From contig JADILM010000003.1 of the NCBI GenBank assembly GCA_016617785.1, forward strand, positions 1,178,001 to 1,242,000: a stretch of 64,000 bases of DNA. Direction: 5' to 3'. The notes under the pieces were generated by a model. That model did not search any database and had not been told where the DNA came from. It was given only the letters and a program-made list of their open reading frames with translations. A program made the translations under genes and the position numbers. This stretch comes from Sporobolomyces roseus (taxonomy: Eukaryota > Basidiomycota > Microbotryomycetes > Sporidiobolales > Sporidiobolaceae). Shown here in pieces: positions 1 to 12,547 of this stretch. Positions within the stretch are counted from its first letter, which is position 1. The number at the start of each line of letters is the position of its first letter.

Positions 1-3000
1 AGGCGAGCGAACGGCAGTAACAAAGAATGTTTTGGCTGTCGCTTCGAGAGTGTCGTAGGATCGAGCCCAATACCTGAGGGCGAGGTTGACGGCTATACGT
101 GCGAGAGATAAGTTTGATGTCGGTGTAGATTCTAAGGGAAGTAGGTCAACTTACCGACATCGCTGAATTGCGCTAGAATGAAAACTCCAACGATAATCCC
201 AACCCAACTCCATCCTCCCAGAGCTCGGATGTAGAGCATATAAACCTCCGCCGAGACTGCACCTTGTCCTTGAGTCTCGTCTTTGACCAATTTGAGCTTC
301 TCCGTTCTCTTCCTTCTTTCCTCTTCTCGCTCTTGAAGCACAAATTCGTCCGTCTCCCCTTCGCAGATAGCTTCAATCGTGATGGCGCTCGCCTCTGCAA
401 GTTTGGCTTCGTCGAGATCGTTGTGACCGAGTCTACGAATGGTCGAAGGAGTGAGGGTGCCAGGAGAGCCGTAGGAAGTGACGTTGCCGCTCTCTCCCAT
501 CGAGACGTAGAACGAGGCGTAAGGAAGGCAGAGATCGACTGCGTGCGTGACCAGCACACACGTGCGATGTCGCATAATCTTTCCCGAGAGACATTTCTCA
601 ACGAGGTGTTGAGCGCTACTCACAATTTCAGGTCATCTCGAGTTGAAAGAGAGAGGCGGAGAATGCTGCTCACGTATGACTATCGACAGCACTCAAGACG
701 TCGTCGAGTAAGACATACTTCGAAGAACTATAGATCTGTAGAAGCGGATTGCATAAATCAGTTTCGCAAATCTCGTCTCGTTGGAGAAACCGAAGCTTAC
801 CGCTCGAGCGAGACTGATCCTCGCTTTCTGTCCACCAGAGAGTACAGTTCCCCTCTCTCCAACCTCTGTATCGTCTCCGAGCTCGAACTGCTTGAGATCG
901 GGATTGAGAGCGCACGCCTCGAGAACGTTCTTGTATCGCTTTTCGTTCATCTTTGCTCCGAACAGAATGTTGTCTCGAATGGAGGCGCTGAGAAGCCATG
1001 GCTGCTGTGTTGCGAGGGCGGCGGTGGCGGCGAGGATAGATGGATTGGCTGAAGTTGAGCGAATGACGGGAGAAGGGAGGAAAGCAGAACCAGAGAGTCG
1101 ATTCGTTTCGCCGAGAAGAGACATGAGGAGAGTGGTCTTGCCGGAACCGACTGAGAAGAATGATCGTGAGTCCATGAGGAGGTCGCGATTGGAGAGGAAG
1201 CTGACTTACCGGGACCTAGGATGATACTCAACCCGTTTTCAGGGAACGCAAAGTCGAGCCCGGATACTCTGAAGACGCTCGGGTCTTCCCTAGCTTTCTC
1301 CTCGTTCGCCCAAGTGAAAGTCGCGTCGACGAATCCGATCACTGGATCGTCCTCGCTCGCGACTTCTCGAAGAACCGAGTATTTCGCGGTTTCCTCCTCA
1401 TCAAGGAATTTGTCGATACGCTTCAGAGAGACGTAAGCTTGAAGCACGTTGACGAACATGTCGGTGAATCCTTCGAGAGGAGATCTCAGGACGTTGAACA
1501 AAGCGAGGGCCGTGAATGCAGTTTCGGCGGTCAGATCTTCCTTCATGACTGTTTACGCTCACAAGGACCGTCAGCGCTTGATGGTTTGAGGAAGAATGAG
1601 GAGAAGGAAACTTGCCTTTGGTCTGGAAAGTGAAAGTAGCTACACTGACAAAGATAGGAGCTCCAAACATGACACCTTGTCCGACGATCATGGTGAGTGC
1701 TCGATGCCAAAGAGCAGCCAATTCTCGCCTCCTCGTCTCATCCATCTTCTGCAAGAATTTGGTCTCCCATGCGAAATACTTGACGATTCGAACTTGACTA
1801 ATGACTTCGGTAGCGAGGGTGAGTCGATCATCGGCAGCTGCGAGCAACTCTTCCTGATACTTGTTGTAAAGTTTGGCGATGACTGTTTGAGCGGGCAGGA
1901 GGAGCACGAGGACTGCGACTCCGGCGATCGCGCTCCAGCCGAGAAGTCGGAACAAGAGGTAGACTACGGAAACGATCAGGGTGAATTTTAGCTGCAGAGA
2001 CCGTAGAAAGCGAGATTTGACGTACCGATAACGACAATCGACAAAGGCATCTCCGTCGTGAGGAAGTGCAGGTAGGCGCAAACTTCTGAGACTCGATACG
2101 TATCGACCGAGATCAAGTTGATAATCTTTCCTGAACTCGCCATCGTTTCTTTCTCGTCCTCCGTTAATTCCTCTCTTGATTCCTCCTGACCTGACTTCTG
2201 CGCCTCCTCTCCCTCCACATCAGCAGCCTCTTTCGAGGGAGCCGAGCTTCCAGCTTGATCCTTTCGACGAAGCGCTTTCGTGTAGCATTCACTGACGATA
2301 ACGGACCTCAATCGGATACAGATCCTCCTCCCGATGAACAACGCTTGACTCGAACCGAGTGAACCAATCACAGTCGTCATGAACAATCCCCATGCGTAGA
2401 GGACGGCAACGTGAGTCGGTGATTCTTCTCCTCTTTGACGTCGTGCGAGGTGAGCGAGGATACCTTGGAGGAAGAGGGGAGGTGCACCGTTCAATACGAC
2501 TCGCACCATCGCCCAGATCTGTTGACCGAGTAGTTCGGGGATGAAGTGGTAGAGTAGTCGACCGGTCAATCCGAGATCTTCGACCGAGTTGACTTTGAAC
2601 AGTTCCTTGAGCGGTGAGGGAAGCTTGTGAATGAGTTTGTCGAGTCTCTGGAGTGAGCGGCGATACGTGAGGAAGACTCGAGCAGTCTTGTCGTCGGGTC
2701 GGAGATCGGGAGTTGTTTCGAGAGTAAGGGGAGTCGAGCCAAAGGTAGCTTGGAATTGAAACTTTTCGAGCCAGGAAAACGTTGCGATACTGAAGAGGGA
2801 AGCGTGCATCTCGGGAGAAACGGGTGTGGGTGAAGGAGATAAAGGTTTCGAGGAGCGGGAGCGAGATGAGAATCGGGAAGGACGAGGGGCGAAGAGCTCG
2901 AGGAGGAAGAGGAAAGAGGAAACTGCAAAGAGCGAAGCTTCGATCGCTAAGCTCTGTCGGTCGGACTGAGAGGGACGAGAGTGAGGTGGCCGATCGTAGG

Positions 3001-3967
3001 CAATGAGTAGAGCGGTACGGAAGTCGAAGAAAGCGGAGAGACTCGAGTAGAACATGAAGAAAGGGATGACATGTCGTTCGAGGATCGTATAGAATGCAGG
3101 AAGATTGCGGTGAGGGAGAGCAGGATATGTGAGGGCGTGAAGTCGATGTGAGAATGAGATGGAGAATTTCGAGATGACGAGGAGGAGAGTCCATGCCTGT
3201 AAATGATCGATCAGTCGGGAGGTCACTTTCGTAAGAAGGAAAGTAACTCACCCATGCTGTGACTACGACGACTGTCCACCCTGACCCATCAATCTGTGGC
3301 CGACTCCTGAGCTCCCCGATTAGCTTCACAGCTGCTAAAGCCACCATTCCCGCCGTCGCAAGGACATTAAGCGAATCCTTCTTCGAACCCCAAACGGCTC
3401 TCAACGCAAGGGCGAACGTAATCCTCCCTCTCCCCTTGTCCAGATCCTCCTCTTCCAGGTCTACGGTAACTGCAGAGCCTAACAACTCCTTCTGAGTTGC
3501 CGGACTGGACCAATCTGGCGATTCCTTCTTGACGATTCTCACGAGAACTTCGTTTTCTGCTATTGAGATGGCTGATGCTGGACTCGTATGGTTCTGGGGT
3601 ATCGAAGGGATCGGCAAGTACTTCTTCGAGTGCTTCGAGCGTGTTCCGAGTCGGATACAGAGTCGGACGAGGTGAACTGAGAGGGAAAGGATTGACAGTA
3701 TGAGGAACAAGGAAGGGATCAAGCCGTCAAATATTCTGTAATCGATCCATATCAGCTCTACTATATCATCAACGAGAGATGATCTCGCTAGAGAGGGTCG
3801 TGTGCCGTCTACAGAGAGGTTGAAAGATTGTTCACTCACCTTTTCCTCCAACACTGATCGAAATCGACACCATTCCATACTTCATTCGATCTTGGGGTAC
3901 ACCACAAGCTACCCTTGCTATTGACGGAGTCGTCTGACAAGCTGTTGAAGGTGATTTGCTGCACCAT
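1..3967 (-). CDS. ABCC-family (MRP/YBT1-like) ABC transporter, 3' truncated by window edge
   Basis: Full-size ABC exporter of the fungal ABCC group, expected in the vacuolar or plasma membrane moving conjugated or organic anions. I start it at the ATG at 3967, giving a first exon (3967-3840) that ends VWNGVDFDQCWRK before a GTGAGT donor. A TMD0-like set of hydrophobic segments follows, then TMD1 (about 2600-1560) and NBD1. NBD1 has Walker A GPVGSGKTTLL, split by an intron near 1150-1215, the signature LSGGQKARISLARA near 790-850, Walker B YVLLDDVLSAVD near 690-715 and an H-loop VLVTHAVD near 560. The linker is acidic and Lys-rich. The frame enters the second membrane domain at the left edge, so NBD2 is outside the window. 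At least seven introns. Its promoter is shared with DPH3 (about 218 bp). The exact substrate and YBT1/VMR1/BPT1 subgroup cannot be read from this half. Confidence 0.88.
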
Positions 3968-4185
3968 GTGGGTTTGATATCAAAAGGTGAATCAAAGGAG
4001 AGGAGAGCCGACTTCTGGCGGCAGAGTCAAGCGGAACAATTTATCGAGTCAGTCCGCTGTCGATCAAGCAAGAAGTCGCGTGGGATTGAACTGTGGAAGG
4101 GGTTGAAAGAAGAACAAAATCGAGTCGACATTTTCTTTTCCAAACTTCTCACCCGCTTCACCCGGTCGGTCAACTACGCCTCTTG

Positions 4186-4673
4186 ATGGTCTCGTATTGT
4201 AAGCAATTCACTCTCTCTCATCCTCACAGCTGACTGGTCCTGATCCGCTCTCCTCTAGACGACGAACTCGAGATCGAAGATTTCGCTTGGGACGACACTA
4301 AAAAGGTATGCCGTCCTCACATAGACCATGTGAGTAGCAGCTAACGGTTGATCGTATACACTAGGTCTTTCACTATCCTTGCCCGTGTGGAGATAGATTC
4401 GAGATCACAAGAGTGAGCAAAAATCTTCATCAAAAAGATCTTTCCTCTCTTGATGAAGCTGATGGGAGGTTGTCGTTGTACAGGCTCAGTTGGCAAAGGG
4501 AGAGGAAGTAGCTACGTGCCCTAGCTGTAGTCTCCTTGTCAGAGTTGTGTACGATATGGTTCGTTCTTTTTTCAACTTGTTGGCATTTGCAGGTGGCGAG
4601 ACAGGGACTACAGAGGCTGATCGATCACTCCTGTCTGTAGATGGACTACGAAGATGATGAGGATGACGAGTGA
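4186..4673 (+). CDS. DPH3: Diphthamide biosynthesis protein 3 (CSL-type zinc finger)
   Basis: Small CSL zinc-finger protein (Kti11/Dph3), the electron donor for the Dph1-Dph2 radical enzyme in diphthamide synthesis on eEF2 and a partner of Elongator-dependent tRNA modification. Exons: 4186-4198 (13 nt), 4259-4305, 4365-4412, 4484 to about 4558, and a last exon ending at TGA 4671-4673. The spliced protein begins MVSYYDELEIEDFAWD and carries the four zinc cysteines as C-P-C-G and C-P-S-C, the latter in a CPSCSL context. It ends in an acidic DYEDDEDDE tail. Length (about 80 residues) is normal for the family. The last intron uses a GTTCGT donor, a type also used by other genes here. The only doubt is the exact last junction. 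Confidence 0.93.
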
Positions 4674-5779
4674 GGGAACAACAAGATGTGGAGTTCAGAG
4701 AGGATTCAGCAGAGAGAACGAAGTGAGGGGAGACAGCCAAAGATTCACACTCGTTCATCAGAAGACACGATTCGTCGGAGGGATCTGGTACGATGGCAGG
4801 GGGAGCTGGTGAGAAACTGGAGGGACGTAGGGAAATTATGGTCAATTTCGACAGGTGAGATGGTTTCTCAAACCTAGTTCATGATCTGCTGGGCTGACGC
4901 CTGTCTCTCTCGGTGCAGAATGTCTCGACACACAACTCGTTCTCATACAATTCAAACGACCATTCCCCGGCAGCTCAGCTGATTCCACTCCTTTCCGAAC
5001 CATCCTCTTTCAAATGCCTCCCTCTCTTTCACACAACGTCAAACATTCTCGCCTTTACCGCGCCTTGAGGCACTACTCCCGATGCTGTCATGCACTCGAA
5101 CCCACGCTGTCCATCCCTTCTCGTCGATACCATCCACACCCACCTCCTCCGATTCCCCGCACCAAACGATAGAGCAACCGCGCCGACCTGTACGATACAA
5201 CGACTTCGACATCCGATGTGGCCGTACACAAGGAGGAGGAAGTCAGGACGATCATCGTAATGAGGCAGTGAGGCGGGAAACATCAAGTACGGCATGAGGA
5301 ATGAGATTGATTGAGCTACCCGGACGGTGCGTTGATGCACGCAACTACGGAAGAGCAGGAGTCCTGGTCTTGCTCAACTACTCATGATGCAATCATTCTA
5401 GCCCGTTGGAAGCAATACTTCACCTGCAGCTGAACGAGAGATTCCGCCTTTTTGCGAGAGCAGACAAATTCGCCGCATTGCTCTTCGCTCGTTTTCATTC
5501 GTCGAGTTGAAAGCGATCCACGCACTCAGCGATTGACGAGAGAGCGAAAGAATGAACAAAGTTTGGCGCTTGCGAAGCGAGTCCGCGTGAACGAAGTAAT
5601 CTTTCGTTTCCTCCACTCTATCGGATCCTTTCGCTTCATCGCAGCAACCTTTACAGCTCAGTACCTCTACAATCCGATACTCGCAGAATCACTACTAGCT
5701 CGACTGAGACCGCCACCCTTTCCCGAGAACTCCTTTCAACCCTTCCTCCCTGCCACAACTCGACAGGATCAGCTGAGGG
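4674..5779 (+). other. Long intergenic stretch, no convincing gene
   Basis: About 1.1 kb between DPH3 and the GHKL/DUF3684 gene. Several frames stay open for 60-100 codons on both strands but none gives a recognisable protein. A GTGAGA donor near 4855 and a GGTGCAG acceptor near 4918 could splice a short plus-strand reading frame (ATG near 4794). Its continuation after the junction is either very short or low in information content. It probably holds the DPH3 3' UTR and the promoter and 5' UTR of the downstream gene. Confidence 0.4.
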
Positions 5780-8700
5780 ATGGCAGCAAACTTCAAGAAC
5801 TTGCTCAAAGATGGACAGGATGAAGCAGTGTCAGTGAATCAGCGAGCTCTCGTCGAGAAAGTGAGCAGCGATTCATCCTTCAACCATCATCTGAATTCTG
5901 CTTACATGGCTTCGAATGAGTGCATGATAGATCCTGGCGAGGTACAGTGGAGAACACACGGTATTCAGGGAGCTGCTGCAAAACTCAGATGAGTAAGTCA
6001 TCATCCTTCGCTCGGTTCCTTCGCGGAAGCTGATTCTCGCTCTTTCTCCTTCAGTGCTACGGCTTCTCACGTCGAGCTACATTTTCGAACAACAGCCAAC
6101 CCTGACGCGGGTACAGCGCAACCCAGTCATTCCGCCGACTCTTTGCCCGATCTCAAAACGACGAAATGTGCGAGTATCATGGTTAGGAACGATGGAATGG
6201 TGTTTAGAAAGGAGGATTGGGCGAGATTGACGGAGATCGCGTCGGGTAATCCAGACGAGACAAAGATCGGAGCTTTCGGTGAGCAGAACCTATCGATTCG
6301 AAGGCAAGGCAGCGAAACTGACATCTCGTGAGAATAGGTGTTGGGTTCTACTCCTTATTCTCGCTCTGCGACGAGCCAGTCGTGAGCTCTGGGGACAAGG
6401 TACTCGGGTTCTACTGGAAAGGAGGAGGAGATCAGCTCTAGTTAGTCGATTTTCCTCTCTACTCATCTTCGCTTCTCCCTAAACTTCCCTATCAATAGCG
6501 TACGTTCTGCCGTTGACGAATCTGGACCGTCGAATCTATCTCCGGAAGGCAAGCCATGGTCAACATTCTTGATGGACTTGAGGGAACAACAACCTATGCC
6601 AGAACCAAACGACTTCTCCCGCTTCCTCAGTTCCTGCCTCGGATTCACCTCGAATCTCCGCATCATCTCCCTTTACTTCGACTCACACCTCCTCTTCCGT
6701 ATTCACAAGACCCTCGCTCCCTCTCGTTCAATCGCCCTCAAACCCAATCTGTCCAGCTCTTCGCCCCTCAAAATCCTCAAACTCACTGGAGTCGAAGAAG
6801 CGCCGATTCAACTCAAGGCCGAAGTCTCTCGATGGATGGTACAATATGCTACGAAGCCCAAACCTCCGCCTCCTACACTCGCTTCCGCAGCAGCCTCGAC
6901 CACTTCATTCGCGTCGAAAATGCTCGCCGCCTTCTCCTCTCGGACTTCATCGAATTCCCCTTCCTCTACAATTACCATTTCGTCTCCACCTTCGATAGAG
7001 AAGAAAGTTCATAGCCCTCTATCTTTCTTGACTGTCACTCTTTTCCTTCGAACGGTCGCGGCAACCCTTAAAGTCTCTCCTTCGAGCCATTTCAGTCAGG
7101 AGATGATGCGAGCGACTAAGAAGGCCCTACCAAGCGTCACAAAGTACTCCCTGATTTGGACGGGAAAAGACGAGTTTGAAGCGAGTCGAGGTGGAGGAGG
7201 AGGGGATAAGGCGGAAGAAGGGGAGGAGGAAGCCCGACGAGTCTTCAGTGGTCTCTTATCGACGCTCGATGCTCAAGGACGAGTGAGCATTGGGTTTCCC
7301 ACGTTCCAGACGACTGGGTGCGCGAGTTCAGTTGGAGCGAGATTCATTTCGACGGTCGAGAGTGAGCACTCTCCTGATCTGTATCTTCAGTGGCCTCCTC
7401 TGACGACATGATCCTGTAGGAGAGAGTCTGGATTTTCAAGCGAAGTACGTCAGTGATTGGAATAGGGAGCTGTTGTGGGCAGGAGGAGTGCTAGCGAGAA
7501 CCGTCTTCGAGGAGGAGATGTCAGAAATTGGTCGACTATGGCATTCGAAGCCAACTCCAGACATCGACGCTCGAAAGCGCTTGGAGGAGAGAGCGCTGCA
7601 TCTCATCAAATTCTTCACATTCTCGACTTCGACTCCTCAAGAAATCGTCGGAGGTCTCACAGAATCCGCATTCTTCGCTTCAGCCTCGGGCACTTCTCTT
7701 ACTCTGATCTCCAACATCGGACCTACTGCCGCAACGAAACTTCGCCTTCCGAATGCCCAACTCGCCGGTTTCATCAAGGAGATTCCGGTTGTTCCCGAAT
7801 CAGTCGCTACTGGAGCACCTCGGTTCCTCGCAGTGTTGCGCGACAAGGGCTTCATTCGGGACATCGACCTCGACGACGTCTTCTCCGACCTCTCCTCCCA
7901 TTCTCTGACGATCAAAGAAGCCACGGCCTGTCTGCAATGGTGGCTCAATCTCGCTTCAAACAAATCGTACGAATCTCGACTCCTCACTCGCCTCAAGGAC
8001 GCCGCGATGCTCTCTGTGTCATCTCCAACGAAAGAAGCAGACGTCTCAATCTATCCATTCGGAGGATTCAAGACTTTCTTGAACGCCAAAGTCATTCCCG
8101 TCGATCTCCCTCTTCCCGAGCACACCCTACCCTTCGAGCTCTCTCGTCAATTCACCTACAGCGATCTCAACCGCGTCTTCCAATTCTCGGAACTATCCCT
8201 CGCAGACTGGCTTCGACATCTCCTCTCTTCCTCGATGACCGGCAAAGACGCTCGAATTGACACAAACATCTTTCAATCTCCACCATTCGCCGAAAGAGTC
8301 CTCTCGGTCCTCGCCAAGTCATGGGCTCAAACCTCGGTCGTCGCTCAACGAGAAATCGTCTCTATCCTCGCCGATCAGCCCATCATTCCGACTCGTACTG
8401 GTGCTCGAAAACCTTCCGAATCTTACTTCCCCAATGTCAGTCTATTCGATGACTTGGCCATTGTTGCACTTCCGAGTGGTACAGCGATCAAAGGCAACAT
8501 GGAGAAGTTGCTTCTCGCTCTCGGTGTAAGAAAGCACGTCGAGGTCAGTTCACTATTCGCTCCACATCTTTACCAATGCTCGATCGGACTGACTCGATCC
8601 TTGCAAACAGCTTCAACTTGTCTTCACTCGACTTCTCGGCGCAGGAGATTGGTCTCACGTTCAACTCGTCAAATACCTCATTTCTGTTCGAGATACGCTG

Positions 8701-11700
8701 AGCGCGAATGAGACGGATCGATTGCGCAAGACGACTTGGCTGCCGCGAGAAGGGGAAGGAAAGGTTGAGACTCCGCCGGGACCTAACGGCGAAAAGGGGA
8801 AACCGAAGACGATACGTTATCGAGCTTCAGATCTCTACGAAGTGGGTTTCAGCCATGCCTCTTGCGCACGACAAGCATCGACTGACACCGTCTTACTCTT
8901 CCGCTAGCCTACGGAAGCGCTACGCGAGCTCGGTCTCCCACTCGTCGATTGGACAACATCGCAAACGAAATGGCGAACAAATTCTGATGAAGGTTCGTTC
9001 TCATCTCCTTGCAATCAACATCGTTCTCCGGCTGACTGTGTCTCTTCCTTCAACAGCCAAGCTACTATTCGATCTTGGACTGTTGCGAACTCCTCCAGTC
9101 GAGGAAGTCCTAAAGATTGCGGCATCTTCGTCGAGTGCAGAGAAACAGCAAAAAGCCTTGCGGTACTTCCTCGACGGATGCGTCACGATGGGGTACGGAA
9201 GCGCTTACACTCCTACCAAGCACGACCTCGCCTTCGTCCCGGCTATCGAGAAGGGCAAGGAGATCCTAGCGAAACCGACCGAAGTTTTCGGAAATCCAGA
9301 AGCAGCTCTCCTCGGTTTCCCAATCTTGTCAATGAAGTACGCAGCAGAAGAATCTCGGTTCCGCATCGCAAGAGATCCATCGAGCTCAAAGATCGTCGCC
9401 GCTCTCGTCGCTTCACCACCTCAAGATATCGCCTCAGCAAGCAAGATCTTCGCCTACCTGTCAAGTCAAGTCTCTCGTGAGCCCTCGTCCCTTTCACGAT
9501 CCCCGACTCGAAAACTGATAAGAGTGCTATCACAGACTTCACCTCTGCCGATATGGAAACTCTTCAATGGGGCTCGTTCGTACCGATTCGACATCCGGGA
9601 GGCAAAATCGACATCGTTTCTCCCCTCAACTTGTTCTTCAGTTCCGACTCGACACTTCCTGCCGGTCTAAGAAACCTTTTCACCACCGTCCCCGACTTTG
9701 GTCCAGCTGCTCGACCTTTCCTCGTCGCCTGTGGAGTCAAGGAATCGCCTTCGACGTCGGAAGTTGCGAACATGCTGATTGGTGATCCTTCGAAGTTCTA
9801 CGACTTATGTGGCTCGGCTGAGCGATACCTCTCGAGTACGTCTCAATGGTGTCTCGCTTCTTCTCTAGACTCGCCCTGATTTATCAATTTGCGCAGTTCT
9901 GCGATTGCTCGCGGTCAACTACTCCTCTCTTCCTTCAACCCTGCGAAGTCGAATGAAGCTCTCGTCATTCTTCCTCGGTACCAAGCGGATCTCTTCCGGC
10001 ACATCGCTAGCAGCAAAGACGTTGATCGATGAAGAATCGGACGACGAAGATGGAGGAGAGTCGACTCTGTTCTATCAGCTTGCACGTGCCTCGGAGCTTG
10101 CTATCAACGACGAACCTGCTGGTGAGCTACTGTTTGTGACTCTTCTGCATGGAAACCGAGCTGATGTCACCGTCCGCCGATTCGATGCAGCCTTCCGAGT
10201 ATTTCAAGCAGACGTCCTCGCTTGTCCGCAAGAAGATGCGCTCGAAGCGCTTGCAGAACAGCTTGGAGCGCACCGAATCTCGAAGTTGATCACGGAGCAC
10301 TATCGAACTGTCGGAGAGCCGAATGACGGAGCGAAACGAGCAGCTGAACTTCGTCGAAGTGAGTTAGATTCCCTTTAACGATTGTCGTTCATTCGAGACT
10401 GACGGGTAAATATCCTCAGCCGTCGGAGAACGCACTTCTCTCTTCCTCTCCGAGCGTAAAGCGCAGTACGGGAAAAGCGAGCTCAAAAGAGATCCCGAGT
10501 GGATTCAAAGTCACCTCAAGATTCTGGAAGTCCGCTCAATCGAACTCGTTCGTACACTGAAGAGCGCTCAAGGCCTCAAGAAGCACTCGGCTGCTGCATC
10601 AGCCTGCGCTCAGTTGGGCAAGAATGGTGACGTCGAACTTTACATCGCCGAATCTCTCGATGTCGATTTCTACGAAGTTGCACTCGGGATCTGCAAAATC
10701 TCGTGAGTGTATCATTCCTTTCTATCTCGATGTATCCGCTGATGGCTCCCTTCCTGCGTAGCCTGAACAAGCTGCGACCAAACGATGCGCTCCTGCTATT
10801 GACGATTCTGCAAACAACGTGAGACTTCTCCTTCGCTTCGTTGTTGCACCCTCGCTGACCGGACTGACTCTATAAACAGACTCAAGAACCTCAAACGACG
10901 TGGTTTCAACGTCGATCGTATCCTCAACGCTCGGAAAGCGGAACGAGAAGCGGCTGATCAGAGGATGCGAGAAGAACGACTCCAAGCACAACTCAAGGCG
11001 GCTGAACCATCTTCACAAATCGAGAAGAATGTATCAGAGTTGAGCGAAATGTTCCCGGATGCCGATCCCGACTTCCTACGGACTCTGCTGCAGACTCAAA
11101 ACCCTCCTCGAGTCGAAAACGCCGCGAATCAGCTTCTCGCTTCTCCTCAATATCCGAAACGACGAGACTTGGTGACGAAGGAGACGAAGGAAGCGAACCC
11201 ATGGCAACAAGTCGGAGCATCCGCGCAAAGACAAGCTACTTCCTCTCAACAAGGAGGACTCTTCTCGAATCTCCGCAAGCAGTTCACTCGTTCGGAACAA
11301 AAAGGAGTCTCGCAACCCTTGCCTCCTCCTCCCAGTCTCACTTCCGATTCTCCCACTCGACCGGAGAGGAACAGCGGAATGGTTCCGTCGTCGACGAGTC
11401 GACCTGGTTCGACACCAACTCCTACCGATGCTGTTCGAGCGAATCTCACTCGAGCTATACAGGTACGCATTCCTTTATCGGTACGAATGACTTCTCGAGC
11501 TAATAAATTCTCTCACATAGGCCGCTCGACCCGAAACAGCTCAGAACGTCAACAACTCGGTGGAAAAGACTGAAGTCAAGGAAAGCGACAGTTATTGCGA
11601 CACGACAGCTTCGGCCGCCCTTACCTTTGTCGCCAACATTGCTGGAATGAGGTTCTATTGTAGTCGAGATGTACCTGATCCGTGAGCTATCCTCTCTAAT

Positions 11701-12204
11701 AACGAAGTTTTCGAGCGAGACCTGACGGACGACTCGAATTGGAACAGCGCAACGTTCGTTTCCGAGAATCACGACGCACTTGCACGATACGTTACGAAGA
11801 TCCTCAACCCCATTGGTGAAGTATTCGGAGTCAATCCTCAAGCCTTGAACGTCTTTCACGATTTAGAAGGACCCTTGATCGCATTCAATCGAAACGGAAC
11901 CCTCTTCTTCAATACTCGCTACTACATCGCTTGGCACGACGAGCAGGTACGGCAAGGTCAATACACCGAAGCGATTATCAGCAACTTCCACACTTGCGCT
12001 CACGAATTGGCACACAGTGAGTCCCTCAATTCTCTTCTTCGTTCCCCTCTCGCTGTTGATCTGACTCGCCCCACTCCCGCAGACCTGGTCAAACCTCATG
12101 ACGCTCAACACTCGTTCTACTTTTCGAGCTTCTGCGAGGAGTACTTCATGCGATGCGCTCAGCTAATCGCTCAAGTTGGTTTCTCGCAACAAACTTCTTC
12201 CTAG
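5780..12204 (+). CDS. GHKL-ATPase / DUF3684 sacsin-like giant protein with CUE-like and HExxH segments
   Basis: Very large multi-exon protein (roughly 1,700-1,800 residues, at least 15 introns). The first exon (MAANFKNLLKDGQDEAVSVN) joins an exon reading ILARYSGEHTVFRELLQNSDDA, the Bergerat-fold N-box seen in Hsp90/sacsin-type ATPases. A DGM-containing segment and GAFGVGFYSLFSLCDEP (lid glycines) follow, completing a GHKL nucleotide site. The middle (about 6,600-10,900) matches the fungal DUF3684 protein that always follows this ATPase domain. Near 11030-11150 the segment SELSEMFPDADPDFLRTLL with a later leucine pair resembles a CUE ubiquitin-binding domain. The last exons read NFHTCAHELAHNLVKPHDAQH, which contains an HExxH zinc-protease signature. 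The stop is TAG at 12202-12204. Function is unknown; a chaperone-like role is inferred from the ATPase fold only. Confidence 0.82.
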
Positions 12205-12400
12205 ATTCTTCCTTTTCGTAGATACTTTCTCGTCCATGCTTTGTGCACGTCCGCATATCCTTACTGTTTTGTCGTATGATTCGCAATGCCCTTTTCTTAC
12301 CTTGTTCGCTGTCGTCGTTTCAAAGAACTTTCGACGAGTTTTCGTCGTCCATTGCTCAAATCGATGCCGTTTCTTCTTCCAGATTCGTCCCTTGAGATCA

Positions 12401-12438
12401 GTCAGGCTCAGTCAGGCTCTGTCAGGCTCTGTCAGGCG
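12401..12438 (+). repeat. Short tandem direct repeat (about 10-bp unit)
   Basis: Four consecutive copies of a GTCAGGCTC(A/T) unit, the last one incomplete, lie between the end of the GHKL gene and the PARP zinc-finger gene, about 200 bp after the former's stop. It is too short and too regular to be a coding remnant. Confidence 0.7.
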
Positions 12439-12547
12439 TCTTGTATCACTCGTTAGGACCTTTGAGAGTGCATGAAAATTGAGTGACTTCACTTTCGAGC
12501 GAAGTAGCTTCTTTCCTTCCTCCCACTTCACCTCGATCTCTCCAAAC

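Noticed and set aside
264..1052. Plus-strand open frame of about 260 codons across the ABC transporter
   Set aside because: It is a shadow of NBD1 on the other strand; the minus strand shows Walker A, signature and Walker B.
2289..3878. Single uninterrupted minus-strand frame of about 530 codons in the ABC gene
   Set aside because: It runs through the intron near 3250-3197 and then shifts out of the ABC frame into low-complexity sequence.
4486..4845. Minus-strand frame antisense to DPH3
   Set aside because: Mirrors DPH3 coding sequence and has no recognisable protein.
5029..5340. Minus-strand frame of 103 codons as a gene
   Set aside because: No recognisable motif, no splice support, composition like random open frame.
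12401..12438. CRISPR-like or satellite array
   Set aside because: Only four 10-bp units with no spacers; a simple tandem repeat.
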